Assembly: GCF_003945345.1 (NCBI RefSeq)
Contig: NZ_AP019308.1
Location: 3,224,001-3,288,000 of the forward strand
DNA length: 64,000 nt
Source of the DNA: Paenibacillus baekrokdamisoli
Lineage (GTDB): Bacteria; Bacillota; Bacilli; Paenibacillales; Paenibacillaceae
Direction: 5' to 3'
Numbering within the stretch: position 1 is the first letter of the stretch; every line of letters begins with the position of its first letter. Position numbers and translations under genes: made by a program. This document shows positions 26,493-34,495 of the stretch, piece after piece. The notes beneath the pieces are model-generated. The model was not told the origin of the DNA. It did no database searches and saw nothing but the letters and a program-made list of their open reading frames with translations.

Positions 26493-27629
26493 CTAAGCGT
26501 AACGAGTCCAGGATCGTAGAAGTTGACCGACATCATCACCATCCAGGATCATTCTCTCCATATCCTGATTAATGAGCTGCCGGGATGAGTTCCACCTCTC
26601 ATTCAAGTAGAATCCGGATGTTTGAACCACCTCAAGCTCCTTCAAATATCGCTGCCAGAACTTGTTCTCAGTCATCCCGCTCTGCTGGGCTAATGAGTAT
26701 GTCAAAGGCAGAACATTGGCTTGCTGGAACCTCTCAGGTCGCTCCAAGATGTAATGGCGTAGGAATGCCCAGGCGAGATCTGGATGCTGCGATTTGGTTG
26801 TAATTCCACAACCCCCCATATAAATCATATTAGCCTCCTCTTCTCCAGGCATCCGCGGTAAACCGACTACCTCGAAATGATCGTCGATGTTATGGTGAAT
26901 TAAGCCGCCAGTAAACCATGTAAAAGCAAAAACCATTGCAAACCCCTGATGAAGCTCACCCGCTCCAGACGGTTCTCCCGGATTTCGATTAATATGGTGA
27001 ACGCGGAACATATCGACTACTTTCTTAAACGCTTCTATGGTTGCTGGACTATCTACATAGCCTCTGGCTGTCCTGCCATCCGGAGATAAGTATCTGCCTC
27101 CATTACGCATGACGAAAGGCTCGAAGTACTCGATATCTACGCCAGTTCCAAACCCAAATTGAGTAGCTAATCCCTGATCATCTCGGATCGTAAGCTTCTT
27201 GCCCAGCTCTATCATCTCATCCCATGTCCAATCATCCGTTGGATAAGGCAGCCCAGCCCTATCGAACATGGCTTTATTGATAAGAATCAGCGGAACAGAT
27301 ATATCGATCGGCAGTCCTGTCAGCTTGTCGTCTTGAAGTGCTACACCAAGAATACCTGCATTCAAATCCTCCTCCAGCCCATCAATCTCTCTTACGCATG
27401 GCATTAAATCAATAAATAAACCCTCTTTCAGGCATAAAGCCCATCCACCCGAATCCATAATGTCAGGCGGAGCATCGGAGTTGAAAGCACGTAAGGACTC
27501 AAAATTATCAGTCACCTGCTCGATATCAATCTGAACGTCTGGATGCTTTTGTTCGAAGGAGGCTTTGGCCTGAATAAGATCATTCAAATTCTCAAATTGT
27601 GTCGTAAATTTAATAGTTGTTATACTCAT
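26493..27629 (-). CDS. Solute-binding-like protein (SBP family 1) without signal peptide
   Basis: A 378-residue protein with the fold signatures of ABC sugar-binding proteins (FEQKHPDVQIDIEQV, APPDIMDSGGWALCL, LPIDISVPLILINKAMFDRAGL, DDWTWDEMIELGKKL, GFAMVFAFTWFTGG, WAFLRHYI). It lacks any signal peptide or lipobox, so it should stay in the cytoplasm. ATG 27629 is preferred, eight bases after GGAGG. It overlaps the end of the sigma factor gene by 20 bases, so the two are translationally coupled. No ABC permease is nearby. I infer a ligand-sensing or partner role for the fused sigma factor, not transport. Confidence 0.75.
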   Translation of the reverse strand: MSITTIKFTTQFENLNDLIQAKASFEQKHPDVQIDIEQVTDNFESLRAFNSDAPPDIMDSGGWALCLKEGLFIDLMPCVREIDGLEEDLNAGILGVALQDDKLTGLPIDISVPLILINKAMFDRAGLPYPTDDWTWDEMIELGKKLTIRDDQGLATQFGFGTGVDIEYFEPFVMRNGGRYLSPDGRTARGYVDSPATIEAFKKVVDMFRVHHINRNPGEPSGAGELHQGFAMVFAFTWFTGGLIHHNIDDHFEVVGLPRMPGEEEANMIYMGGCGITTKSQHPDLAWAFLRHYILERPERFQQANVLPLTYSLAQQSGMTENKFWQRYLKELEVVQTSGFYLNERWNSSRQLINQDMERMILDGDDVGQLLRSWTRYA

Positions 27630-29403
27630 GCTCATTTCCTCCATTTGCTCTTAATAGGAGCTTCTCGATATATCCGATCGCCGCAGTTTCAAAGGTTTTG
27701 GCTGTCTCAAGCTGAATGGCACACCAATACACAGTATCCTCTTCCATTCTTTTTCCGCTGCGTTCAAAAGGTACAGCTTCGCTAATTGCATTCAGGCTCT
27801 CCGCTGCCTGCTCATACGCTTCCGCAGCAAGCAGTGCGAGCCGCATGGCTTCACCTTCAAGCGGGATGTTATGTAGATATTGTACAGCTAGCCTTCTAGC
27901 ATCTCCATAGACAGCGGCTAATTGCCCCATGCCATAGCGATTGGGAGAGGTGATCCCGTTGCGCAAATGATCGATCCAGCGGTCGTACGCCGTAATACCC
28001 GATGTATAAGATAAGTACACGGTCTTAGGAAAATACGGACAGCCCTTCCTGGCGTAGTCCACTGCAAACTGCAGCGCTTGCAGCGTCATCGCTTCATTCG
28101 GGGTGAACGCAGCCGTTGTGATTTTCTTATCGATGCCAGCTAGAAAGCGAAGTGGGTTCTCTGTGATGTCTTGGTAGGACAGCATCTTTCCCTCTGGTCT
28201 AATGGCATCCGTTAAGTAGACAAGCTGATTATCATCGTCATAGCCATAAATCAGTGACCATTCATGAACATAAGGGCTTTCCGCCAAGGTATCGAAATAA
28301 AGCACAGGTTGACCTGCATCCACATATTTGCGAATAAAGGGAATAACCGCTTCCTTAATTGGCAATACAACCGGAAACCGTTCAGCAGCACCCAGCAGCG
28401 GAGTAGGTGCATGGGCTAATTGACCACAAAGCAGACTAATCTCGTAGCCCAATTGTTCCATGATCTGAACTAGCGTCTGACGCCAGTCGAAGATAAATAT
28501 GCCGTCGGCAAAGGTTGTCTTATTCGAAATTTTCATGCGAAATGCAAAACCAGATATACCCATTAAAGTCGATGGCTCCACCGGATTGCCGATCGTTGAT
28601 AAAAGATGGCCAATCCGATCCATTAGAGTTGTTCTAACTCGCTTCTCCGAATGCCATTCCGATAAAGGAAGTATAACTTTCTTGCCCATCGAGCCCGCTC
28701 CCTTCTCTTGAGGAAGGTCGAAATAGGAGCGGCTGTCATAGAGGCTGCGGATCTTCTGCTTGGAGCGGTGAAGATACGTATACACTGTGCCCGTTGTCGT
28801 TTGATAAATTTCCGCAATTTCTTGGGGGGACAGCTGTTGAAAGAAGTAAGCCTCGAACATTCCCCGTTCCTTGCGGTTTAAGCACCGCAGCAGGGCATTA
28901 ATCATTTCATACAGCTCTTTGCGCTGAATCTGCTCATGAGGATCATTAGAGGTGTGAGCCTGATTGGCTTGCGTCAAATAATGCAGAATGCTGCTTAAGT
29001 CCTCCCAATCAACCGAACGGCTGTCTCTCCCATGCCCCTGCAAGTTTGTGAACAGCTGTTCCTTCTTATAGGGTCCCCCCCGTCTGAGCCTCATTCTCGC
29101 TTGATTGTAGACAATACGGTGCAGCCAGGGCAGGAATCGACTCGTATCCGACAATGAACCGACATGCAAGAATGCGCGAATAAGAGCATCCTGTACGATA
29201 TCCTCCGCCATATGGGGATCTCCTGTAACCTGCTGTGCCCATCGCTTGGCCTTTTCCCTATGGGTATGGATTAATTCTCCGAATGCCTCGGTATCCCCCT
29301 GCTGTGCCCGTTCCAAAAGCGTCATATCAGTCATTTGTTGTCGATATTCATTGCTCTCTCGCCGCTCATGATTCGCTTGTCTTCCTTCTTCCGAAATGCT
29401 CAC
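27610..29403 (-). CDS. ECF-type sigma factor fused to a C39/BtrH-like domain
   Basis: A 597-residue protein. Residues about 28-108 are sigma region 2 (LLERAQQGDTEAFGELIH, EDIVQDALIRAFLHV, FLPWLHRIVYNQARM). Residues about 160-222 are region 4 (LSPQEIAEIYQTTTGTVYTYLHRSK in two helices). After a linker, residues about 245-420 resemble a papain-like C39/BtrH N-terminal domain (MGISGFAFRM, IFDWRQTLVQIMEQLGYE, EWSLIYGYDDD), and the rest is helical. The usual N-terminal thiol of that fold is not evident. The start is GTG 29403, eight bases after AGGAGG. An internal ATG (28689, Met239) also has GGGAG eight bases upstream, so the C-terminal domain might be made alone. Confidence 0.75.
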   Translation of the reverse strand: MSISEEGRQANHERRESNEYRQQMTDMTLLERAQQGDTEAFGELIHTHREKAKRWAQQVTGDPHMAEDIVQDALIRAFLHVGSLSDTSRFLPWLHRIVYNQARMRLRRGGPYKKEQLFTNLQGHGRDSRSVDWEDLSSILHYLTQANQAHTSNDPHEQIQRKELYEMINALLRCLNRKERGMFEAYFFQQLSPQEIAEIYQTTTGTVYTYLHRSKQKIRSLYDSRSYFDLPQEKGAGSMGKKVILPLSEWHSEKRVRTTLMDRIGHLLSTIGNPVEPSTLMGISGFAFRMKISNKTTFADGIFIFDWRQTLVQIMEQLGYEISLLCGQLAHAPTPLLGAAERFPVVLPIKEAVIPFIRKYVDAGQPVLYFDTLAESPYVHEWSLIYGYDDDNQLVYLTDAIRPEGKMLSYQDITENPLRFLAGIDKKITTAAFTPNEAMTLQALQFAVDYARKGCPYFPKTVYLSYTSGITAYDRWIDHLRNGITSPNRYGMGQLAAVYGDARRLAVQYLHNIPLEGEAMRLALLAAEAYEQAAESLNAISEAVPFERSGKRMEEDTVYWCAIQLETAKTFETAAIGYIEKLLLRANGGNEHEYNNY

Positions 29404-29488
29404 ACCCGCTGCCTCCTGTACCGCCTTTTTCGACCCTCATTAAGATAGATGCCACAGGTACTCCTCTTTTGAACAAATAGTTGTAGTG

Positions 29489-29518
29489 ATTGTACCAAAT
29501 AAAGGTTATTCCTGAAAA
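29489..29518 (-). promoter_or_regulatory. Promoter of the sigma-fusion operon, abutting element E
   Basis: On the minus strand TTTTCA (29518-29513) and TACAAT (29494-29489) are 18 bases apart. The -35 hexamer shares its last base with the end of element E, so the element forms the upstream edge of this promoter. Confidence 0.5.
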
Positions 29519-29716
29519 CTATATAAGTTGAACTTAAGAAACGAACAATGAGCCGCTTCACAGATGGAATGTTCTTCCGATCGCTGTTGAGCCCGGATTT
29601 CTTGTTTTTTCCCCTGATAAGGGGGAAATCCGGTCTCAAAGGCGAACGCTGACGCTTCTTCAGAATCATCCATCTGCTCCACTCACTTGTTATATCTCTA
29701 GTTCAACTTATATAGT
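29518..29716 (+). repeat. Intergenic palindromic element, copy E (AGCCC variant)
   Basis: A 199-bp element with inverted ends ACTATATAAGTTGAACT and AGTTCAACTTATATAGT. Its inside is nearly identical to copy D, with changes mainly in loops (for example CGATCA versus CGCTGA after the GGCGAA box). It separates the sigma-fusion operon from sdhB. No clear target duplication is seen at the ends. Confidence 0.85.
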
Positions 29717-29763
29717 ATTCATTGATACCTATGAGCTAGATGACTGAGGTGCATATTTGAGCA

Positions 29764-29812
29764 CAAAAAAAAGACACAGGTGAGCGTTATTAACGCTGCA
29801 TCTGTGTCTTTT
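29764..29812 (-). terminator. Terminator of sdhCAB
   Basis: On the minus strand GACACAG...AGCGTT pairs with AACGCT...CTGTGTC and is followed by T8. It lies 19 bases after the sdhB stop. Confidence 0.92.
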
Positions 29813-29830
29813 ATGATCCGTGTGATTCGA

Positions 29831-30595
29831 TTACATACCCAACCATTTCTTGAACATATGTTTAGTTGTGTCTTTATTGATTGCTGCAATCGAAGTCGTA
29901 AGTGGAATACCCTTTGGACAGGAGCGTACGCAGTTCTGCGAGTTACCGCAGCCTTCAATACCGCCATCCTCCATCAGTGTTTCCAGACGTTCCTCTTTAT
30001 TCATCTCACCTGTTGGGTGAGCATTGAACAGACGTACCTGTGAGATCGCTGCCGGACCGATAAAGCTGTTCCGGTCATTGACATTCGGGCATGCTTCCAA
30101 GCATACGCCGCAAGTCATACATTTGGATAGCTCGTACGCCCATTGACGCTTCGTCTCTGCCATCCGGGGACCTGGACCGAGGTCATAGGTACCATCGATT
30201 GGAATCCATGCTTTAACACGTTTGAGTGCGTTGAACATACGCTCACGATTAATGACAAGGTCACGGACAACCGGGAACGTGCTCATCGGTTGAAGTCGGA
30301 TCGGCTGTTCAAGTTTGTCGATTAGCGCGCTGCAGGCTTGACGCGGCTTACCGTTAATAACCATGGAGCAAGCTCCGCATACTTCTTCCAAGCAGTTGGA
30401 TTCCCAACACACCGGAGCGGTCTTATCTCCATCTTGCTTCTTCGGATTCCGTTGAATTTCCATCAACGCGCCGATTACGTTCATATTCGGACGATACGGA
30501 ATTTCAAACTGTTCCGTATAGGATTGAGCATCCGGAGCGTCTTGACGCGTGATGATCAGCTTAACTGTTTTTGCTGCAACTGTCGTTTCCGCCAT
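29831..30595 (-). CDS. sdhB: Succinate dehydrogenase iron-sulfur subunit
   Basis: A 254-residue subunit that carries electrons from SdhA to the membrane quinone site. An N-terminal ferredoxin fold holds the [2Fe-2S] cluster (CWESNCLEEVCGACSM with a later Cys). A C-terminal domain has CMTCGVCLEACP and CGNSQNCVRSCPKG for the [4Fe-4S] and [3Fe-4S] clusters. It is the last gene of sdhC-sdhA-sdhB, 14 bases after sdhA. Length and Cys spacing are normal for the Firmicutes type. Confidence 0.96.
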   Translation of the reverse strand: MAETTVAAKTVKLIITRQDAPDAQSYTEQFEIPYRPNMNVIGALMEIQRNPKKQDGDKTAPVCWESNCLEEVCGACSMVINGKPRQACSALIDKLEQPIRLQPMSTFPVVRDLVINRERMFNALKRVKAWIPIDGTYDLGPGPRMAETKRQWAYELSKCMTCGVCLEACPNVNDRNSFIGPAAISQVRLFNAHPTGEMNKEERLETLMEDGGIEGCGNSQNCVRSCPKGIPLTTSIAAINKDTTKHMFKKWLGM

Positions 30596-30609
30596 CGTTA
30601 TTCTCCTTT

Positions 30610-32355
30610 CTACTTTTCCTTCGAATAGTCGCGTTTCCGCGGTTTAATAAGCGATGTATCCACTTCTTCATACGAAATTTGCGGGCCTTCTGCCGTCCAC
30701 TTCGCTTTCGTGGTCTTCAAGAACTCCTCATCGATACGATCAGGGAATTCCGGTTTATAATGCGCGCCACGGCTTTCGTTACGAAGAAGGGCACCAAGAG
30801 TCATCGCTTCGGAAAGCTCCATCATGTTCCAGAGCTGACGAGTAAACGCGACCGATGCATTATTCCAACGCGCGGTGTCATTGATGTTGATGTTGCGGTA
30901 ACGCTGCTTAAGCTCTTTGATCTTGACGATTGTTTCTTCCAGCTTCTTGTTGAAGCGAACAACGGTCATATTATTGGTCATCCACTCGCCAAGCTCTTTA
31001 TGAAGCACATAAGCATTCTCTGTACCGTTCATGCTGATGATGCTTTCATATTTAGCTGTTTGACGTTTATTCTCGCGCTCATAGACCGAAGAAGAAATAT
31101 CCTCTGCGGATTTTTTAAGCCCTTTAATGTATTCAACAGCTTTAGGTCCCGTGATCATACCGCCATAAATAGCGGAGAGCAGCGAGTTCGCTCCCAGACG
31201 ATTAGCACCGTGGTATTGATATTCACATTCGCCGCAAGCGAACAGACCTGGGATATTCGTCATTTGATTGAAGTCAACCCACATTCCGCCCATTGAATAA
31301 TGGACAGCCGGGAAGATTTTCATCGGAATTTTACGCGGGTCATCGCCCATGAACTTCTCATAGATCTCAATGATACCGCCAAGCTTAACATCAAGCTCCT
31401 TCGGATCCTTATGTGAGAGATCAAGATAAACCATGTTCTCGCCGTTAACACCAAGCTTCTCGTCTACACAGACGTGGAAGATTTCGCGCGTCGCGATATC
31501 ACGAGGAACCAGGTTACCGTATGCCGGATATTTCTCTTCAAGGAAATACCATGGCTTACCGTCCTTATACGTCCAGATCCGTCCGCCTTCACCGCGAGCC
31601 GATTCCGACATCAAGCGCAGCTTGTCATCGCCTGGAATGGCAGTCGGGTGAATTTGAATGAACTCGCCGTTCGCATAATCAACGCCCTGCTGGTACACGG
31701 CGCTCGCTGCGGTTCCTGTATTAATAACGGAGTTCGTTGTTTTGCCGAAAATAATTCCGGGACCGCCTGATGCCAGAATAACCGCATCTGCAGCTACCGT
31801 ATGAACTTCCATCGAACGAAGATCCTGTGCAGATACGCCGCGGCATACGCCATCGTCGTCAAGTACTGCCCCAAGGAACTCCCAGTGCTCATACTTCGTT
31901 ACAAGACCCGCTGTTTCCCAACGGCGCACTTGCTCGTCCAGCGCGTATAGCAGCTGTTGGCCTGTTGTTGCACCAGCAAATGCTGTACGGTGATACTGCG
32001 TGCCTCCAAAGCGACGGAAATCGAGCAAGCCTTCTGGTGTCCGGTTGAACATAACGCCCATCCGGTCCATCAGATGGATAATACCAGGCGCTGCGTCGCA
32101 CATTGCTTTTACCGGTGGCTGGTTGGCAAGAAAGTCCCCACCATATACCGTATCGTCAAAGTGCTCCCAAGTGGAGTCGCCTTCACCTTTCGTATTAACC
32201 GCACCATTAATGCCGCCCTGCGCACAAACGGAGTGAGAACGTTTTACAGGCACAAGCGAGAATAAATCAACATGCATACCCGCTTCTGCTGCTTTAATTG
32301 TAGCCATTAGACCGGCGAGGCCGCCGCCTATGACAATTATTTTATTTTTAGCCAT
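30610..32355 (-). CDS. sdhA: Succinate dehydrogenase flavoprotein subunit
   Basis: A 581-residue flavoprotein that oxidises succinate to fumarate in the TCA cycle. It has the FAD-binding VIGGGLAGLMATIKAAEAG, the covalent-FAD His region SHSVCAQGGINGA, the substrate loop HPTAIPG, and the capping and active-site Arg segments (MSESARGEGG, HYSMGGMWVD, GANRLGANSLLSA). The C-terminal helical part is SRGAHYKPEFPDR. Middle gene of the sdh operon, 25 bases after sdhC. No missing residues noticed. Confidence 0.97.
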   Translation of the reverse strand: MAKNKIIVIGGGLAGLMATIKAAEAGMHVDLFSLVPVKRSHSVCAQGGINGAVNTKGEGDSTWEHFDDTVYGGDFLANQPPVKAMCDAAPGIIHLMDRMGVMFNRTPEGLLDFRRFGGTQYHRTAFAGATTGQQLLYALDEQVRRWETAGLVTKYEHWEFLGAVLDDDGVCRGVSAQDLRSMEVHTVAADAVILASGGPGIIFGKTTNSVINTGTAASAVYQQGVDYANGEFIQIHPTAIPGDDKLRLMSESARGEGGRIWTYKDGKPWYFLEEKYPAYGNLVPRDIATREIFHVCVDEKLGVNGENMVYLDLSHKDPKELDVKLGGIIEIYEKFMGDDPRKIPMKIFPAVHYSMGGMWVDFNQMTNIPGLFACGECEYQYHGANRLGANSLLSAIYGGMITGPKAVEYIKGLKKSAEDISSSVYERENKRQTAKYESIISMNGTENAYVLHKELGEWMTNNMTVVRFNKKLEETIVKIKELKQRYRNININDTARWNNASVAFTRQLWNMMELSEAMTLGALLRNESRGAHYKPEFPDRIDEEFLKTTKAKWTAEGPQISYEEVDTSLIKPRKRDYSKEK

Positions 32356-32380
32356 ATCGATTCGCTCCTTGTCCTAATGC

Positions 32381-33052
32381 CTAAACGAGATTCGTCAACT
32401 GCAGCGCTGCGGAAGCCGCTTCTTTAAACTCATCGCTGCGGAACGCCACAAGCGACAGAAGGAACAAAGCCGCTACGATGACAAATACGCCCATCCATAT
32501 AAAGGAAGAAATTTTCTGAGCACGAGGGCCAACTGTAATACCCCAGCTCACAAGAAATGCCCACATCCCGTTACTGAAGTGGAATGTAGCTGCAACAACA
32601 CCAATGATATAGAGCAAGAAGTAGAACCCATTGGTCGAAATACCATGCATCAGGTTGCCAAGATCTTCATGCTTCACATTACCGATCAATACTTGATAAC
32701 GCGTTTGGTAAAGATGCCAGAAAATAAAGATGAATGTGATTACCCCTGAAATCCGTTGAAGCGCGAACGCCCAGTTGCGGCCATATTGGAACCGTCCGGT
32801 GTTCAGATTTGATTGGTACGCGACATACAGACCATAAACGCCATGGAACAACAATGGCAGCCAAATGCCGAAAAGCTCAAGGAAGAAGACCAACGGAAGA
32901 TCATTCAACATTTTGATGCTATCCTTGAACCCTTGCGCTCCGCCCTCGTATGCCGAGTAGTTCGTCAGCATGTGCTCAATAATGAACAAGCCGAGCGGGA
33001 TTACTCCTAGCAGGGAGTGGATCTTGCGCGATAAATACGAATTTCCTTTCAT
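32381..33052 (-). CDS. sdhC: Succinate dehydrogenase cytochrome b558 subunit
   Basis: A 223-residue membrane anchor with five hydrophobic segments, the single-subunit type of Bacillus that binds two haems. Conserved His residues are seen in RKIHSLLGVIPLGLFIIEHML, LLFHGVYGLYVAY, FIFWHLYQTRY and ATFHFSNGMWAF. The open frame reaches 33163, but B. subtilis SdhC begins just before this RKIHSLLG-like segment, and ATG 33052 fits; its AGGAG is rather far (about 12 bases). ATG 33097 is the alternative. First gene of sdhCAB, with a good promoter at 33119-33147. Confidence 0.93.
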   Translation of the reverse strand: MKGNSYLSRKIHSLLGVIPLGLFIIEHMLTNYSAYEGGAQGFKDSIKMLNDLPLVFFLELFGIWLPLLFHGVYGLYVAYQSNLNTGRFQYGRNWAFALQRISGVITFIFIFWHLYQTRYQVLIGNVKHEDLGNLMHGISTNGFYFLLYIIGVVAATFHFSNGMWAFLVSWGITVGPRAQKISSFIWMGVFVIVAALFLLSLVAFRSDEFKEAASAALQLTNLV

Positions 33053-33118
33053 AACTTGTGCGTTCTCCTTTCCATACTGTGGAATTACATTCGCCATACT
33101 TCGCCAAAACCATTCTCC

Positions 33119-33173
33119 ATTGTACAGCCAGCCCCTATAGGCGTCAATATATAAGCTTGACACTTATTTGTCA
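33119..33173 (-). promoter_or_regulatory. sdhCAB promoter and adjacent inverted repeat
   Basis: On the minus strand TTGACG (33147-33142) and TACAAT (33124-33119) are 17 bases apart. Just upstream of the -35 box, TGACA-N6-TGTCA (33158-33173) is an exact inverted repeat of the spacing used by LysR-type regulators. The divergent LysR gene at 33277 is the obvious candidate to bind. Confidence 0.6.
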
Positions 33174-33276
33174 CACTTCACATCATACTCCTTTTGCGCT
33201 TATAATGGAATTGCTGATTATTCATTAAAAGTTATAACAATTATGCATATGTAAGTCTGATAAAGGAGATCTTCAC

Positions 33277-34200
33277 ATGCTTGAGGAATTACATGTATTC
33301 GCTATCGTAGTCGAGCAATCCAGCATGAATAAAGCCTCTGCGATCTTGAATTTATCACAGCCTGCTTTATCACGGAAGATTGCCAAGCTTGAACAGGAGC
33401 TCGGTGCTCTACTATTCAGGCGTATTGGCAAGCGGCTTGAGCTGACTCGAATTGGCCAATTGACCTATGAGTATGCTGTCGAATCCCGCCAGCAGCATCT
33501 GCGCTACCTAAAGATGGTTGCTGATTATAAAAGCGTAGGCCGTTCCTCCTTCACGATTGGTGCGAGTCTTACAACTCTACAAACCACGCTGCCCGATCTC
33601 ATTCAAGCGCTGACCAAACGAAGTCCGGAGCTCGATATTAAAGCCATAACAGGCAAAACTCATGAAATTGTAACGCTAGTTCGAGATCACAAAGCAGATC
33701 TCGGCATTGTCGCCTCCCGAATCGATGATCCCTCATTACACTGTATACCTCTATTTGACGACCATCTTGTGCTGGTGCTCCCCCGTAACCATTTTGTTAT
33801 GGATAAAGGGCTGCCGGTTATTGGCGACTTAGACGGAATGCCAATGATCCTGTTCTCCAAAGGAACCTGGTATCGGATCTTAACGGATGAGCTGTTTGAC
33901 AAGTATCAACTATCACCTGATGTTCGGATGGAAATTGACTCTTTCGAAGCCATTCTAAGGCTGCTTCATACTTGCCGAGCCGGAACACTGCTGCCCAAAT
34001 CCTATTTGCGCCCAGAAATGATCGCAGATAACGACCTTACCGTTATTCCCATTCGCGAGCTTGTTGATTCTAAACGGACCACTTCTCTTATCCATGCCGA
34101 AGCTGAAAGCCTTAGTCCGGCTATCCGGTTGTGGATCGACGAGATCGCTACGCATTATAAACGGAATGGCAGGAGCGCTGCTGACGCTCCTCTAGGATGA
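33277..34200 (+). CDS. LysR-family regulator divergent from sdhCAB
   Basis: A 307-residue LysR protein with an N-terminal winged helix (MLEELHVFAIVVEQSSMNKASAILN and SQPALSRKIAKLEQELG) and an effector domain (SFTIGASLTTLQTTLPDLI). It starts at ATG 33277 behind AAGGAGA. Its place opposite sdhC and the inverted repeat between them suggest control of succinate dehydrogenase by a carbon signal, like the LysR-type citrate sensors of Bacillus, but this is inference. The last codons (34171-34191) form a GC-rich inverted repeat AGGAGCG / CGCTCCT. Palindromic element F begins right after the stop. Confidence 0.87.
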   Translation: MLEELHVFAIVVEQSSMNKASAILNLSQPALSRKIAKLEQELGALLFRRIGKRLELTRIGQLTYEYAVESRQQHLRYLKMVADYKSVGRSSFTIGASLTTLQTTLPDLIQALTKRSPELDIKAITGKTHEIVTLVRDHKADLGIVASRIDDPSLHCIPLFDDHLVLVLPRNHFVMDKGLPVIGDLDGMPMILFSKGTWYRILTDELFDKYQLSPDVRMEIDSFEAILRLLHTCRAGTLLPKSYLRPEMIADNDLTVIPIRELVDSKRTTSLIHAEAESLSPAIRLWIDEIATHYKRNGRSAADAPLG

Positions 34201-34217
34201 AGAAGTGGCTGGACGCG

Positions 34218-34330
34218 GTCGGGGGATCAATTTCCGTCGCTGTTGAACCCCGGAATATTGATTATACGCCTAGCGGTGTATTCCCGGGTTCAAAGGCGAA
34301 CGCTCGCGCTCTCCAATCGAATCCCCCTTC
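34218..34330 (+). repeat. Intergenic palindromic element, copy F (AACCC variant)
   Basis: The third sequence variant of the family. It has an outer stem GGGGGAT / ATCCCCC, the invariant boxes CGCTGTTG and CAAAGGCGAACG, an inner stem AACCCCGGAAT / ATTCCCGGGTT, and an apical TACGCC/GGTGTA hairpin. None of the stems resembles those of copies A-E in sequence, yet all pair. Outer ends like those of D/E or C are not visible. From 34331 to 34450 I see further GC-rich imperfect repeats and no gene. Confidence 0.75.
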
Positions 34331-34450
34331 CCTTTGTCCATGCCATCTTCATCCCTGCTTCGCGGATGCAGCTTGCCTAGCGGATTACATTGCTCCGCTG
34401 GGGGTAGAAGGCTTGAAGCTCCGCCTGTCTATCGACAGCTACCGCTTATA

Positions 34451-34495
34451 ACAATAAAGGACAGCAGCCGTCAAGCGGCCCTGTCCTTTATTGTT
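34451..34495. terminator. Bidirectional terminator with the antiporter stop codon inside
   Basis: CAATAAAGGACAG and CTGTCCTTTATTG arms with an inner GCCG/CGGC pair. It serves the LysR gene (plus) and the antiporter gene (minus). The antiporter stop (34488-34490) lies within the hairpin. Confidence 0.85.

Noticed and set aside
30571..31296. Long plus-strand frame (241 codons) opposite sdhA
   Set aside because: It mirrors the sdhA coding strand, has no ribosome site, and the protein has no sensible features.
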